This document shows positions 16,580 to 25,137 of a DNA stretch of 63,699 bases, piece by piece. The first letter of the stretch is position 1. Every line of letters starts with the position of its first letter. Position numbers and translations under genes: made by a program. Where the stretch lies: assembly GCA_944384905.1 (NCBI GenBank), contig CALWVE010000023.1:1-63699 (forward strand). Direction: 5' to 3'. This DNA comes from an uncultured Clostridia bacterium. Its GTDB lineage: Bacteria > Bacillota > Clostridia > Oscillospirales > Acutalibacteraceae. Under the pieces are notes generated by a model that worked only from the letters and a program-made list of their open reading frames with translations, made no database searches and was not told where the DNA came from.

Positions 16580-17395
16580 TTAATAGTCTTCAATCTGTAC
16601 CAGTTCCGCTTCTAAACTGGTGGCTTCATTTCCCAAAAAAATGCCGGCTACGCTGGTAAAATCGTCCGTGCGGTCGCTGACGAAAAAGCGTTCTTCGCCT
16701 TCGGTTTCGCGGTCGGACAAAAGGCCGTTTTTGGCCAGTAGAGCAGCGCAGTGACGAGCACTTTCGCGTCCGGAATCGATCAGAATCACATCATCGCCCA
16801 CCAGCGGCCCGATGATGCGTTTGAGGATCGGATAGTGCGTGCATCCGAGAATCAGCGTATCGACCCCCTGCGCCAGAATCGGCGCCAGATAGCGACGGGC
16901 TACTTCAATCGGCACGCTGTCGTTCGGATCGATAAAACCGCTTTCCACCAGCGGAACAAACAGCGGGCAAGCCTGACTGGTGACCTGCATGGTGGGATCG
17001 ATGCGGTGAATCTCGCGTTCAAAAGCACCGCTGCGGATGGTAGCAGCCGTTCCGATTACGCCGATGCGGCGGTTTTTGGTGGCGCGCACAGCCGCTAAAG
17101 CTGTGGGCTGCAAAACATTGGCATAGGGAACAGGCAACAGATCGGCAAGATGCGTTGCAACCGTACTGACCGTTCCGCAGGCAGCCAGAACAAATTTTAC
17201 ATCATGCGAAAGCAGAAAACGCGCGTCCTGCTCCGCATATTGACGGATTACATCGGCTCCGCGCGAACCATAGGGGACGCGGCCGGTATCGCCGAAATAA
17301 ATGATATTTTCGTGCGGCAGAATCCGGTGAAGCGGCTTAACGGCCGTTAATCCGCCCAGCCCGGAATCAAAAACACCAATGGGACGATTATCCAT
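16580..17395 (-). CDS. murI: Glutamate racemase
   Basis: Makes D-glutamate for peptidoglycan. The 271-residue protein starts with the IGVFDSGLGGLTA motif and has the second catalytic Cys in LGCTHYPIL. Around the first catalytic Cys the usual Asn-Thr is replaced: the sequence reads AACGTVST rather than ACNTA. The catalytic Cys itself is present. It is 4 bp downstream of ddl, a fitting pair since both feed D-amino acids into the cell wall. Confidence 0.93.
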   Translation of the reverse strand: MDNRPIGVFDSGLGGLTAVKPLHRILPHENIIYFGDTGRVPYGSRGADVIRQYAEQDARFLLSHDVKFVLAACGTVSTVATHLADLLPVPYANVLQPTALAAVRATKNRRIGVIGTAATIRSGAFEREIHRIDPTMQVTSQACPLFVPLVESGFIDPNDSVPIEVARRYLAPILAQGVDTLILGCTHYPILKRIIGPLVGDDVILIDSGRESARHCAALLAKNGLLSDRETEGEERFFVSDRTDDFTSVAGIFLGNEATSLEAELVQIEDY

Positions 17396-17399
17396 AAGC

Positions 17400-18473
17400 T
17401 TATGCCTCTTGCGCCAGCTCGATCAGACGATCCAGCAGGTCGCTGTACGGCAAGCCGCTGGCTTCCCAAAGCTTGGGATACATGCTGATTGCCGTAAAGC
17501 CAGGCAGGGTGTTGATTTCGTTGAGGATAACCTGGCCCTCACGCGTGACAAAGAAATCCACGCGGGAAAGTCCCGAGCATCCCAGCAGGCGATAGGCACG
17601 CACAGCCGTCTGGCGGATCTCTTCGCTGATTTCCTCGCTGATGCGCGCAGGGATATACAGCTGAGAAGTGCCGTTTTTGTATTTATCATCGTAGTCGTAG
17701 AATTCGGCGGAAGCTCCGATTTCGCCCACAACGGAAGCTTTGGCATCGCGATTGCCCAAAACGGCGCATTCGACTTCCTGGCCGATTACGCCTTCTTCAA
17801 TGACGATTTTCGTATCTTCGGCGGCGGCTTTTTCTACGGCTTCGTCCAGATCATCCATCGAAGCAACTTTCGAGATACCCACAGAAGAACCGGCGTTGGC
17901 CGGCTTGACGAATACCGGGAAATTGAGACGAGCCGCTACTTTTTTGCGGATGATGGCGCGGCCTTCCGGATCGGTATAGCGATCGGCATAGAACCACAGA
18001 TAAGGGGTCTGTTCAATTCGGTTGGCCGAAAGAATGGTGTGCGTGGCGGCCTTATCCATGCAAACAGAAGAGGCAAAGGTATGGCAGCCAACATAGGAAA
18101 TACCGCTCATCGTGAACAAGCCCTGAATCGTGCCGTCCTCACCGTTTTTGCCGTGCAGAACGGGGAAAATCACATCAACCCGCAGCGTTTTTACACCATC
18201 GGGATAAAAGGCCAGGATACCATGTGTATTCGGGTCCGGAGACAGAACAGCGGGTACGTTATCGGGGGCGTTCACCCAGGCGTCGCTGGCAATATCATCC
18301 GGTCCGCCGTGATACAGGTACCAGCGGCCTTCGCGCGTAATGCCCAGGCAGAGGATCTCGTATTTATCTTTCGATAAATGCCGCAGGATCGATGCGCTGG
18401 AGAGAAGCGAGATTTCATATTCAGAAGAAACGCCGCCAAAAACGACGGCGATGGTTTTCTTATTGTTTTCCAT
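17400..18473 (-). CDS. ddl: D-alanine--D-alanine ligase
   Basis: ATP-grasp enzyme that joins two D-alanines for the peptidoglycan stem. The 357-residue protein has the N-terminal VVFGGVSSEYEISLLSA motif, the FVKPANAGSSVGISKV ATP-binding loop and the C-terminal NEINTLPGFT metal site. The omega loop has DYDDKY, as in D-Ala-D-Ala ligases rather than D-lactate ligases. Start at 18473, 10 nt after AAAGGAG; a longer in-frame start would lie upstream of the promoter's -10. First gene of ddl-murI-DUF1934. Confidence 0.93.
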   Translation of the reverse strand: MENNKKTIAVVFGGVSSEYEISLLSSASILRHLSKDKYEILCLGITREGRWYLYHGGPDDIASDAWVNAPDNVPAVLSPDPNTHGILAFYPDGVKTLRVDVIFPVLHGKNGEDGTIQGLFTMSGISYVGCHTFASSVCMDKAATHTILSANRIEQTPYLWFYADRYTDPEGRAIIRKKVAARLNFPVFVKPANAGSSVGISKVASMDDLDEAVEKAAAEDTKIVIEEGVIGQEVECAVLGNRDAKASVVGEIGASAEFYDYDDKYKNGTSQLYIPARISEEISEEIRQTAVRAYRLLGCSGLSRVDFFVTREGQVILNEINTLPGFTAISMYPKLWEASGLPYSDLLDRLIELAQEA

Positions 18474-18528
18474 AGAAGCTACACTCCTTTTTATGCCCTC
18501 CATCAAACAATGGGCACCGTATTGTCTA

Positions 18529-18557
18529 ATCATAGCACAGCGCATGAAATTTATCAA
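18529..18557 (-). promoter_or_regulatory. Promoter of the ddl operon
   Basis: Minus strand TTGATA (18552-18557), 17-bp spacer, TATGAT (18529-18534), about 50 bp before the ddl start. Confidence 0.65.
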
Positions 18558-18864
18558 GCAAAACGAACAGAAATTCTATGCCTAATACTATGAATAAACA
18601 GTGGCAGCCATTCTTTTCAAGTGTCCTGACGGATGTAAATCATAGAGAGCAAAAATGCATGATTAATTTAATTCAAAACGGCAGTACATAAGTAAAATTT
18701 ATAGAAATTATACTTCAAAACCATTATTGGAATGTTTACAGCAGGTTCAAACTTGGATGTTGAAGATAACGTGTACTGCCTTGAGGATCATATTATCGGG
18801 CTAATTTCAAGTGATTTCATCGGACGGTTTGGGGTATTCCGCTGTTTTTTATTATTTAAATAGA
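18558..18864. other. AT-rich intergenic stretch with one doubtful small reading frame
   Basis: About 300 bp between the ddl promoter and the terminator of the Cys-rich gene. The only open frame of note is a 43-codon one on the plus strand (18732-18863, starting MFTAGSNLDVEDN) without a ribosome site; it may be a decayed gene remnant. GGCAGTACA near 18680 and TGTACTGCC near 18771 form a distant inverted repeat. I recognise nothing else. Confidence 0.3.
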
Positions 18865-18895
18865 TCGATCCTGCCATAAGGAATGGCAGGATCGA
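18865..18895 (-). terminator. Hairpin after the Cys-rich gene
   Basis: Perfect 13-bp stem TCGATCCTGCCAT/ATGGCAGGATCGA with a 5-nt loop, 17 bp after the stop. The T tract after it on the minus strand is broken, so efficiency is uncertain. Confidence 0.6.
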
Positions 18896-18911
18896 TGCAG
18901 CAAACTATGTT

Positions 18912-19718
18912 TTAATTGGATGAACGGGAACAATGTTCGTCGCCAGAGCAGTCACAGGCGCGCGGCGGGAAAAATTCATTCGTGGGGAATTCGATCCGGC
19001 TGAACAATTCGCAGGGATTATCCGAAGAAGGTACACATTCTTTTTCGGGGACGCAGAAATCATAGGCCGGAATCATCATCTGCACGTTGCGTACAATCTG
19101 TACAATGGTAAACAGACCGATGGTTGCAAACACCGTACGCATTTGGGGACCGGTGGCAAAGTCATCGCCGTATACCGCCTGCACACATTCGGGGAAGCGA
19201 TTGCACGGTTCAAAATACTGCGGTGCGCATTCGCACAGTTTGGCGGAAAGGGCAATGGGTTCTGCAACCTGAACGGTTGCCTTGGGCATGTTGCGGCTGT
19301 TCTGCATGCAATTGGCCGAGCAGGAATCAGACGAGAACACTTTTACGTTGCCTTCGCTGCCGAACAGGATGACCTTTTTGTTGAATACGGATACGCCGTT
19401 TACCGTGGTGCATCCGTTTGGCTGTGCGTTGAACACATCCAAAGAAACATTGAAATAAAAGGTCATGTCTACGGAATAGAATCCGCGGTTGAAGGGGATG
19501 GGTTGTAAATCCAGGCAAACCTGCAAAACCTGTGCGTCACGAATTCTTACGTTTGTGGCGCTGTTGATGATTTCCTGCACCGGCTGCGTGAAAATAACCC
19601 GGATATCTTCCAGACAGTCTTTATCAGAGCAGGAATCATAGATACGCATCGCGTCGATGCATACGGCCTCGCTGCAATTGCAGCCATCGCGGTTCAGAGC
19701 ACTTTCGTTTTCTGCCAT
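18912..19718 (-). CDS. Conserved Cys-rich clostridial protein of unknown function
   Basis: A 268-residue protein with about 19 cysteines, many in pairs or clusters (DGCNCSEAVC, YDSCSDKDC, SDSCSANC, KLCECAPQY, and the tail ACDCSGDEHC). I recall similar proteins from other Clostridia, all annotated hypothetical, with the shared KKVILFGSEGNVKVFSSD segment. There is no signal peptide or membrane segment. The Cys content would suit a metal-binding, disulfide-linked or spore-associated protein, but the sequence alone does not show which. The ATG follows AAAGGAGG with 13 nt spacing. Confidence 0.65.
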   Translation of the reverse strand: MAENESALNRDGCNCSEAVCIDAMRIYDSCSDKDCLEDIRVIFTQPVQEIINSATNVRIRDAQVLQVCLDLQPIPFNRGFYSVDMTFYFNVSLDVFNAQPNGCTTVNGVSVFNKKVILFGSEGNVKVFSSDSCSANCMQNSRNMPKATVQVAEPIALSAKLCECAPQYFEPCNRFPECVQAVYGDDFATGPQMRTVFATIGLFTIVQIVRNVQMMIPAYDFCVPEKECVPSSDNPCELFSRIEFPTNEFFPPRACDCSGDEHCSRSSN

Positions 19719-19736
19719 GGCAGAGCGAACCTCCTT

Positions 19737-19797
19737 TAAGTAAGATACCCATACGGGCGGGGCACGGTTTCTGAATTGACAGGAACGGCCTTACTTA
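19737..19797 (-). promoter_or_regulatory. Leader inverted repeat abutting the ribosome site of the Cys-rich gene
   Basis: Minus-strand TAAGTAAG (19790-19797) pairs with CTTACTTA (19737-19744), whose end is 2 nt from the AGGAGG at 19730-19735. Folding would bring a stem against the Shine-Dalgarno. Upstream, CATACACT (about 19797-19804) resembles a sporulation-sigma -10, without a convincing -35. Confidence 0.35.
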
Positions 19798-19856
19798 CAG
19801 TGTATGGAAAAACGAAAAACAGGTGCATGATTTTAGCCGGACCTTAAAAATTACGC

Positions 19857-19893
19857 TAAAAAGCCCGCTTATCCGAAAAGGAAGCGGGCTTTA
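19857..19893 (-). terminator. Terminator downstream of the S51 peptidase gene
   Basis: AAAGCCCGCTT/AAGCGGGCTTT hairpin with T run on the minus strand, 150 bp after the peptidase stop. The stretch 19894-20042 between them holds nothing I can recognise. Confidence 0.65.
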
Positions 19894-20042
19894 AATAATG
19901 CACGTTTGCATACAGACAGCTCAACCACATTTCCAGTTCGCTGTCTAAATCAAAAACAATACGGTTTCAACCGAAAAGGTCTGGATTTTGCTGTAAGGAA
20001 GGGAAGTGAAATCTTTTTTCTTGCTGATCATACCCTGTATAT

Positions 20043-20753
20043 TCATGCGGTACCTTCCGAGTAAGAAATCTGCGACAGTTTTCCGTCCGCAATCAGGTAG
20101 GCTTCACCGTAGATTGTTTCGGCATCGCCATCTATGTAAACATAGCTCCCATCTGTCAGTACGTAAAACTGTTTGCCGTAGCTGTCGGGATAAGCAATAT
20201 CTTCCATAACACGAAGCCCATCCAGTACATGGTCTTTGATGAGCTGATAATGGGGGAGAATCATTTTATTCGTCAAGCCCAATCCCGGAAGGTATTTCTG
20301 ATACGACGGGTCAGTCGCTTCTCCTTCCAATTCCGGATGTGCGTAGACGATTTCTGCACTGTTCATCGATCCGGCGCTGATGCCGATAAGAATACCCTCA
20401 AAGGTGCGCAGAAGCTCTTTCAGATGAATGAGTGAAAAGAAACGGTTCTGTGTGGGTACATGACCCCCGGCCAGAATAATCAGATCGGCGCCTGCAACCA
20501 ATTCGGAGGTTTCTTCTTGATTTTCACCGTCCAAAACAGTAAAGCAGGCAAAATTAAACCCTGCGGATTCAAAGCTTTCTTTTACAGCGCCAGCAAATCG
20601 AATTGTACGTTCGTGGCTGTTGGGATCGGAACAGATAAACAAGGTTTTGCACGTGTTTGGAATGCAAGTTTTGAGTTTATCTAAAAAGCCGTTTGCAGGA
20701 TTCAGTTCATTTGTATCTGGGATGACAAGGTTGCTTGTTAAAAAGCATTTCAT
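20043..20753 (-). CDS. Peptidase family S51 (dipeptidase E-like)
   Basis: A 236-residue cytoplasmic class I glutamine-amidotransferase-fold protein. The nucleophile elbow is GISAGSM, with Ser in the position of the Ser of Asp-dipeptidase PepE, and LILAGGHVPTQN precedes it. PepE-type enzymes cleave N-terminal Asp dipeptides. The ATG follows AGGGGAGAATGAACAA, 34 bp after the DUF1836 gene, so it is the third gene of the araC-led operon. Relation of peptide cleavage to that regulator is unknown. Confidence 0.8.
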   Translation of the reverse strand: MKCFLTSNLVIPDTNELNPANGFLDKLKTCIPNTCKTLFICSDPNSHERTIRFAGAVKESFESAGFNFACFTVLDGENQEETSELVAGADLIILAGGHVPTQNRFFSLIHLKELLRTFEGILIGISAGSMNSAEIVYAHPELEGEATDPSYQKYLPGLGLTNKMILPHYQLIKDHVLDGLRVMEDIAYPDSYGKQFYVLTDGSYVYIDGDAETIYGEAYLIADGKLSQISYSEGTA

Positions 20754-20787
20754 TTGTTCATTCTCCCCTTCGTTTCAAGCGGAGTGC

Positions 20788-21333
20788 CTATCCACGTTCT
20801 GCTTCTATTTGGCTGTGTGATTCCAAAGATTCAATGATTTTTTTGGCGGCTGCCTGTTTGGCTGCGGCTTCAATCGAAAGATGCAGCGCAAGTTCACGCA
20901 GCTCCTGATTCCCATTTGCTTCGGCTTGGGTAATGCGGGCGCAGGTTTGCTGCGTGGCTTGTGCGATCATTTCGGTAAAAGCAGAAAAGCGTTCCTGCGG
21001 GTCGGATTCACCGTCGCGCAGCAGCCGGTCGATTTCCTGCATCGAAAGCACCTGCTTGAGCAGGCAGATCATATACAGGCGGGAAAGGTGGGAGCGGCTG
21101 TATTTCTTTTTGACCGGGCGCTCCACCACACCGTTTTTCACATAATTGTTGATCATGCTGTTGGTAATCAGCGGGTTCTTTTCGTCGATATCATAAAATT
21201 TCAGCATACCCTGCAGGCAGGTGATAACCTGATCCATATACAGATAAATATCGGGCATCTGTTCCCAGGTTTGCGGGGAAAGCTGTTCGCCTTGTTCTGC
21301 CCAGTCGTGCAGGGATTTATTTTCATTTGTCAT
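20788..21333 (-). CDS. DUF1836 putative DNA-binding protein
   Basis: A 181-residue protein of the DUF1836 family, common in Firmicutes and thought to be MerR-like winged-helix regulators because of the segment around NSMINNYVKNGVVERP, followed by YSRSHLSRLYMICLLKQVLS. Its start overlaps the araC stop by 11 bp, implying coupled translation and joint function. No effector domain is evident in the C-terminal helical part. Confidence 0.75.
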   Translation of the reverse strand: MTNENKSLHDWAEQGEQLSPQTWEQMPDIYLYMDQVITCLQGMLKFYDIDEKNPLITNSMINNYVKNGVVERPVKKKYSRSHLSRLYMICLLKQVLSMQEIDRLLRDGESDPQERFSAFTEMIAQATQQTCARITQAEANGNQELRELALHLSIEAAAKQAAAKKIIESLESHSQIEAERG

Positions 21334-22192
21334 GTTGGGTCACATCTTTCGCGTTTTCTTTGCGCAGCGCCGCATATTTGCTGGGCGGCACACCTTTGTA
21401 TTTTTTAAACACTCTGGAAAAATACAGCTGATCGGAGAAGCCGGAAGAGAATGCCGCTTCGCTGACCGTGATACCGCCTTTTTCCAGCATTTCGGCCGCC
21501 TTGCTGATCCGATAGCGGATCAGGTATTCGTTTGGCGGAAGCGAGAAATGTTCCATAAACAGCCGGTACAAATGGCTGCGGCTGATACCCACATTGGCGG
21601 CAATGTCGTCGATATTGATGCTGCGGGAATAGTTAAAATCGATAAAACGCACCGATTTTTCCACATAACGGTACCCGCGTTTGTGTTCCGGCGGCGCTTT
21701 ACCGAATAGATCGATCAATTCGGCGAGGAAGGCCATCAGGTTGGAAAGCCGGCGCACATCGCTGGAAAGCAGGGTGTTATCCATTTCATAAAGGGCTTCC
21801 AGGCGTTTGGCCAACCGGTCATCCTGATCGTAATGAAAAACGGGATTTTCGTGCGAAAGGGAAGTCAAACCCACCAAACGCTGGGCGTCGGCGCCGTTAA
21901 AACCGACCCAGCAGTATTTCCAGGGATCGTCGTGGTCGGCTGTATAAACGATGGTTTTATCCGGTTCGCATAAAAAGCCGTCCCCGGGCCCCAGCGCATA
22001 ACAGTGTTCTCCGTTGTTGTAGGTGCCTTTGCCGGAAAGAATATAGTGAATCAGATAATGATCCCGCATACCGGGTCCCCAGGCGTAATCGGGATGACAG
22101 GAATGGATACCGCAGCTGTACACCGTAAGCCCGAGGTTATCATGATATGGAAATTTTAACGATTGCTTAAATTCAGTTTCCAAGTTTTTCAC
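21323..22192 (-). CDS. AraC family transcriptional regulator with cupin sensor
   Basis: About 289 residues: an N-terminal cupin-like sugar-binding domain (segments ILSGKGTYNNGEHCYALGPGDGF and similar, roughly residues 40-120) and a C-terminal double helix-turn-helix (IDDIAANVGISRSHLYRLF, then SGFSDQLYFSRVFKKYKG). The annotated start is a GTG at 22192, 4 nt after GGAAGG; a TTG at 22183 is the alternative. The longer ATG start at 22252 is excluded because a near-perfect promoter lies inside it. First gene of an operon with DUF1836 and the S51 peptidase. Confidence 0.82.
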   Translation of the reverse strand: MKNLETEFKQSLKFPYHDNLGLTVYSCGIHSCHPDYAWGPGMRDHYLIHYILSGKGTYNNGEHCYALGPGDGFLCEPDKTIVYTADHDDPWKYCWVGFNGADAQRLVGLTSLSHENPVFHYDQDDRLAKRLEALYEMDNTLLSSDVRRLSNLMAFLAELIDLFGKAPPEHKRGYRYVEKSVRFIDFNYSRSINIDDIAANVGISRSHLYRLFMEHFSLPPNEYLIRYRISKAAEMLEKGGITVSEAAFSSGFSDQLYFSRVFKKYKGVPPSKYAALRKENAKDVTQHDK

Positions 22193-22217
22193 CACACCTT
22201 CCGCATTCTTTATATGT

Positions 22218-22246
22218 ATTATAGTTGATTCACGAATCGATTGCAA
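22218..22246 (-). promoter_or_regulatory. Promoter of the araC-DUF1836-peptidase operon
   Basis: Minus strand TTGCAA (22241-22246), 17-bp spacer, perfect TATAAT (22218-22223). Confidence 0.75.
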
Positions 22247-22345
22247 GAACAAAAACGCCGCCTGCGGTTGATATTCCGGGCCGGATGTTGTAAAATAAAT
22301 AAAGGAAAAGAATTATAGTAAGAGGGAAAGGGTCGTAATAAATCT

Positions 22346-24781
22346 ATGATCGCAATGCCGAAAGAACAGTTTTTAGCGCTGCGGCGCCAGGTTATCGAAA
22401 AAGACTTCAGCCGCATGAATGATATGCAGAAGCAGGCCGTGTTCTGCACGGAAGGGCCGCTGCTTATTCTTGCCGGTGCAGGAAGCGGAAAAACCACCGT
22501 CGTGGTCAATCGTATCGCGCAGATCCTGCGGTATGGCAAAGCCTGGGACAGCAGTTTTGTTCCTGAGGAAGTTACAGACGCAGATGTGGCTGCCTGTGAA
22601 GCTTATCTGCGCGGAGAAGCAGAGCTGGATGACGAAGTCCGTTCGCATCTGAGTGTTTCTGCCTGCCCGCCGTGGCGTGTGATGGCTATCACGTTTACCA
22701 ATAAGGCGGCCGGTGAACTCAAAGACCGTCTCTGCAACATGCTGGGAGAGGCCGGAAACGACATTTGGGCTTCTACTTTCCATTCCAGCTGCGCGCGTAT
22801 CCTGCGCCGCCACGGCGAACGCCTGGGATACAGCCGTCATTTTACCATTTATGATTCGGACGATACCAAACGTCTGATGAAATCCGTCCTTAAAGAAATG
22901 GCTGTCAGCGAAAAGATCATGGTGCCCCGCACGGCGCTCAATGAGATTTCTCATGCAAAAGATTCGCTGGTGTCTCCCGAAGAATATGCCCGTCGTTCCG
23001 GCGGGGATTTCCGCCTGCAGATGATTGCCAAGGCGTACATCGAGTACCAGAAGCATCTGAAAGCCAACGATGCAATGGACTTTGACGATCTGATCGTCAA
23101 CACCGTGAAATTGTTTGCAGAATGCCCCGATGTGCTGGAGGAATACGCCGATAAGTTCCGCTATCTGATGGTGGACGAATACCAGGATACCAACCATGCG
23201 CAGTATGTGCTGATCAAACAGCTGGCTTCCAAGCACGGCAACCTGTGCGTTGTGGGCGATGACGACCAGAGTATCTATAAGTTCCGCGGCGCAACGATTG
23301 AAAATATCATGAACTTTGAAGAGACGTTCCCCAACGCTCAGGTGATTCGTCTCGAGCAGAACTACCGTTCCACACAGAATATCCTGGATGCCGCCAATGC
23401 GGTGATTTCCAATAACATGGGCCGCAAGGGCAAAACGCTTTGGACTTCCAACGGCGCCGGCGCCAAGCTGCACCTGATTTCGGTTGAAAACGAACAGGAA
23501 GAAGCGCAGAAGATCGCCGATAAAATTCTGGAAGGCGTGGCCAAGGGCCGCCGCTTCTCGGATTATGCCGTATTGTACCGCATGAACTCCCAGTCGCTCG
23601 CGCTGGAACGTACTTTTGCCAAATCCGGTATTCCGCACCGCATTATCGGCGGTACCCGCTTCTACGAGCGGCGCGAAATCCGTGATATGCTGGCTTATTT
23701 GAGTGTGATCAACAATCCGGAAGACGAAATCCGCCTGCGCCGAATTATCAACGTACCTAAACGCGGTATCGGCGACCGTTCGGTAGATAATGCCGCGCAG
23801 ATTGGCGCACAGATCGGCGAATCGGTTTATTCGGTTTTGTGCCATGCCTGGGATTTCCCGGCGCTGTCGCGCAGTTCCGCTAAGCTGCTTGATTTTGCCG
23901 GTGTGATGAAAAAGCTGGTGACGTTTGCCGAAGACGAAAGCCACTCTATTGCGGATCTGTATCAGGAAATTCTGGATACAACCGATTACCTGATGTATCT
24001 GCGCTCGGAAGATCCCGACACCGCAGAAGACCGCATCGCGAATGTCAACGAATTGCTTTCGAACATTCGCCGCTACGAAGAAGAAAACGAAGAGCCTACG
24101 CTCTCTGAATTCCTGGAAGAAATTGCATTGCTTACCGACATCGATAATTACGACGCCGATTCCGACGCGGCCGTGATGATGACGGTTCATTCCGCAAAAG
24201 GTCTGGAATTCCCGGTTGTCTTTTTGCCGGGTATGGAAGAAAATATCTTCCCGGGTATGCAGTCTACTTATAATCCCGAAGAAGTGGAAGAAGAGCGCCG
24301 TCTGGCATATGTGGCCATTACCCGTGCCAAAGAAGAACTGTTTGTGCTTCATTCCGAATCGCGTATGCTGTTTGGTATGACGCAGCGCAACCGCATTTCC
24401 CGCTTTGTAACCGAAATCCCGGAAGAATTGATTCAGCGTGAATCCAGCCGCGAATTGCTCCGCCACGCGTTGGCTCAGCAGATGGCTGCACGCGCTGCCC
24501 AGCAGAATCCGGGCGCCGCAGGTACCGGCAAAGCGGCTCATCGCCGCCCGTCGGTGGACGTGGCCACGGCCGGCGGTTTCTCGGCTGCCGCCAAACCGGC
24601 TGCTTCTGTACGGCAGCATTTCAAGGTGGGCGATACCGTAACGCACCGTGCATTCGGAACGGGTCTGGTTGTTTCGGCTACGCCGATGGCAAACGATACA
24701 CTGCTTGAAGTTTCCTTTGATAAAGTTGGAACGAAGAAGCTGTTTGCCAATTTTGCAAAGCTGAAAAAGCAGGAATCATAA
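22346..24781 (+). CDS. pcrA: ATP-dependent DNA helicase PcrA/UvrD
   Basis: An 811-residue superfamily 1A 3'-5' helicase for repair and replication. Motifs in order: Walker A AGAGSGKTT, Ia ITFTNKAA, Walker B VDEYQDTN, III GDDDQSIYKFRGA, IV QNYRS, V TVHSAKGLEFPVV, VI VAITRAKEELFV. The C-terminal HRAFGTGLVV Tudor-like domain that contacts RNA polymerase in PcrA is present. Between motifs I and Ia an acidic insertion of about 40 residues is seen. ATG at 22346 has a weak ribosome site; a second ATG at 22355 is possible. Confidence 0.95.
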   Translation: MIAMPKEQFLALRRQVIEKDFSRMNDMQKQAVFCTEGPLLILAGAGSGKTTVVVNRIAQILRYGKAWDSSFVPEEVTDADVAACEAYLRGEAELDDEVRSHLSVSACPPWRVMAITFTNKAAGELKDRLCNMLGEAGNDIWASTFHSSCARILRRHGERLGYSRHFTIYDSDDTKRLMKSVLKEMAVSEKIMVPRTALNEISHAKDSLVSPEEYARRSGGDFRLQMIAKAYIEYQKHLKANDAMDFDDLIVNTVKLFAECPDVLEEYADKFRYLMVDEYQDTNHAQYVLIKQLASKHGNLCVVGDDDQSIYKFRGATIENIMNFEETFPNAQVIRLEQNYRSTQNILDAANAVISNNMGRKGKTLWTSNGAGAKLHLISVENEQEEAQKIADKILEGVAKGRRFSDYAVLYRMNSQSLALERTFAKSGIPHRIIGGTRFYERREIRDMLAYLSVINNPEDEIRLRRIINVPKRGIGDRSVDNAAQIGAQIGESVYSVLCHAWDFPALSRSSAKLLDFAGVMKKLVTFAEDESHSIADLYQEILDTTDYLMYLRSEDPDTAEDRIANVNELLSNIRRYEEENEEPTLSEFLEEIALLTDIDNYDADSDAAVMMTVHSAKGLEFPVVFLPGMEENIFPGMQSTYNPEEVEEERRLAYVAITRAKEELFVLHSESRMLFGMTQRNRISRFVTEIPEELIQRESSRELLRHALAQQMAARAAQQNPGAAGTGKAAHRRPSVDVATAGGFSAAAKPAASVRQHFKVGDTVTHRAFGTGLVVSATPMANDTLLEVSFDKVGTKKLFANFAKLKKQES

Positions 24782-24792
24782 AATCGTATAAA

Positions 24793-24828
24793 AAAGCACC
24801 TGTATGGTTTGTGCCGTACAGGTGCTTT
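24793..24828. terminator. Terminator between pcrA and the convergent XRE gene
   Basis: AAAGCACCTGTA/TACAGGTGCTTT stem (G-T allowed) with T runs on both sides, serving both converging genes. Confidence 0.8.
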
Positions 24829-25052
24829 TATTTGTTCACTTGCTTTTTATCTGTTCTTCCGATCAGATAATCGATTGAAACATCGAAAAAATCTGCGATT
24901 CTAAGCAGGATTTCCAATTTGGGCTCGCGCGTCATCAGCTCGTAGTTTTGATAGGTCTTTTCGGTCATATCACAGTAAATGGCGGTCTCGCGCTGCGTCA
25001 ATCCTTTTTCTGTTCTGCATTGCTTCAAGCGCTTGGCCAGAATCTCTTTCAT
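24828..25052 (-). CDS. Small XRE-family helix-turn-helix regulator
   Basis: A 74-residue single-domain Cro/CI-type regulator. The five-helix domain spans residues 3-66, with the recognition region near MTEKTYQNYELMTREP and the conserved DVSIDYLIGRTD end. There is no effector domain. It stands alone downstream of a two-component operon and converges with pcrA; target unknown. Confidence 0.85.
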   Translation of the reverse strand: MKEILAKRLKQCRTEKGLTQRETAIYCDMTEKTYQNYELMTREPKLEILLRIADFFDVSIDYLIGRTDKKQVNK

Positions 25053-25087
25053 GTTCGATCACCTGCAATTGTTTTTATGGGAAGAAA

Positions 25088-25116
25088 ACAGAGGACAGAT
25101 AAAATCTGTCCTCTCT
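25088..25116 (-). terminator. Terminator of the two-component operon
   Basis: AGAGGACAGAT/ATCTGTCCTCT hairpin, 22 bp after the histidine kinase stop, followed by GTTTTCTT on the minus strand. Confidence 0.75.
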
Positions 25117-25137
25117 TTCATTTGGTTCGATCGGTTG

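Noticed and set aside
17400..18473. Van-type ligase conferring vancomycin resistance
   Set aside because: The omega loop has DYDDKY as in ordinary D-Ala-D-Ala ligases, and no vanH, vanX, vanT or vanXY gene is present; neighbours are murI and DUF1934.
18732..18863. 43-codon plus-strand gene
   Set aside because: No ribosome site, no promoter close by and no recognisable family; noted only within the intergenic entry.
22373..24646. A 757-codon open frame on the minus strand
   Set aside because: It is fully antisense to pcrA, has low-complexity His/Phe/Gln-rich composition, and no ribosome site; the plus-strand protein shows all helicase motifs.
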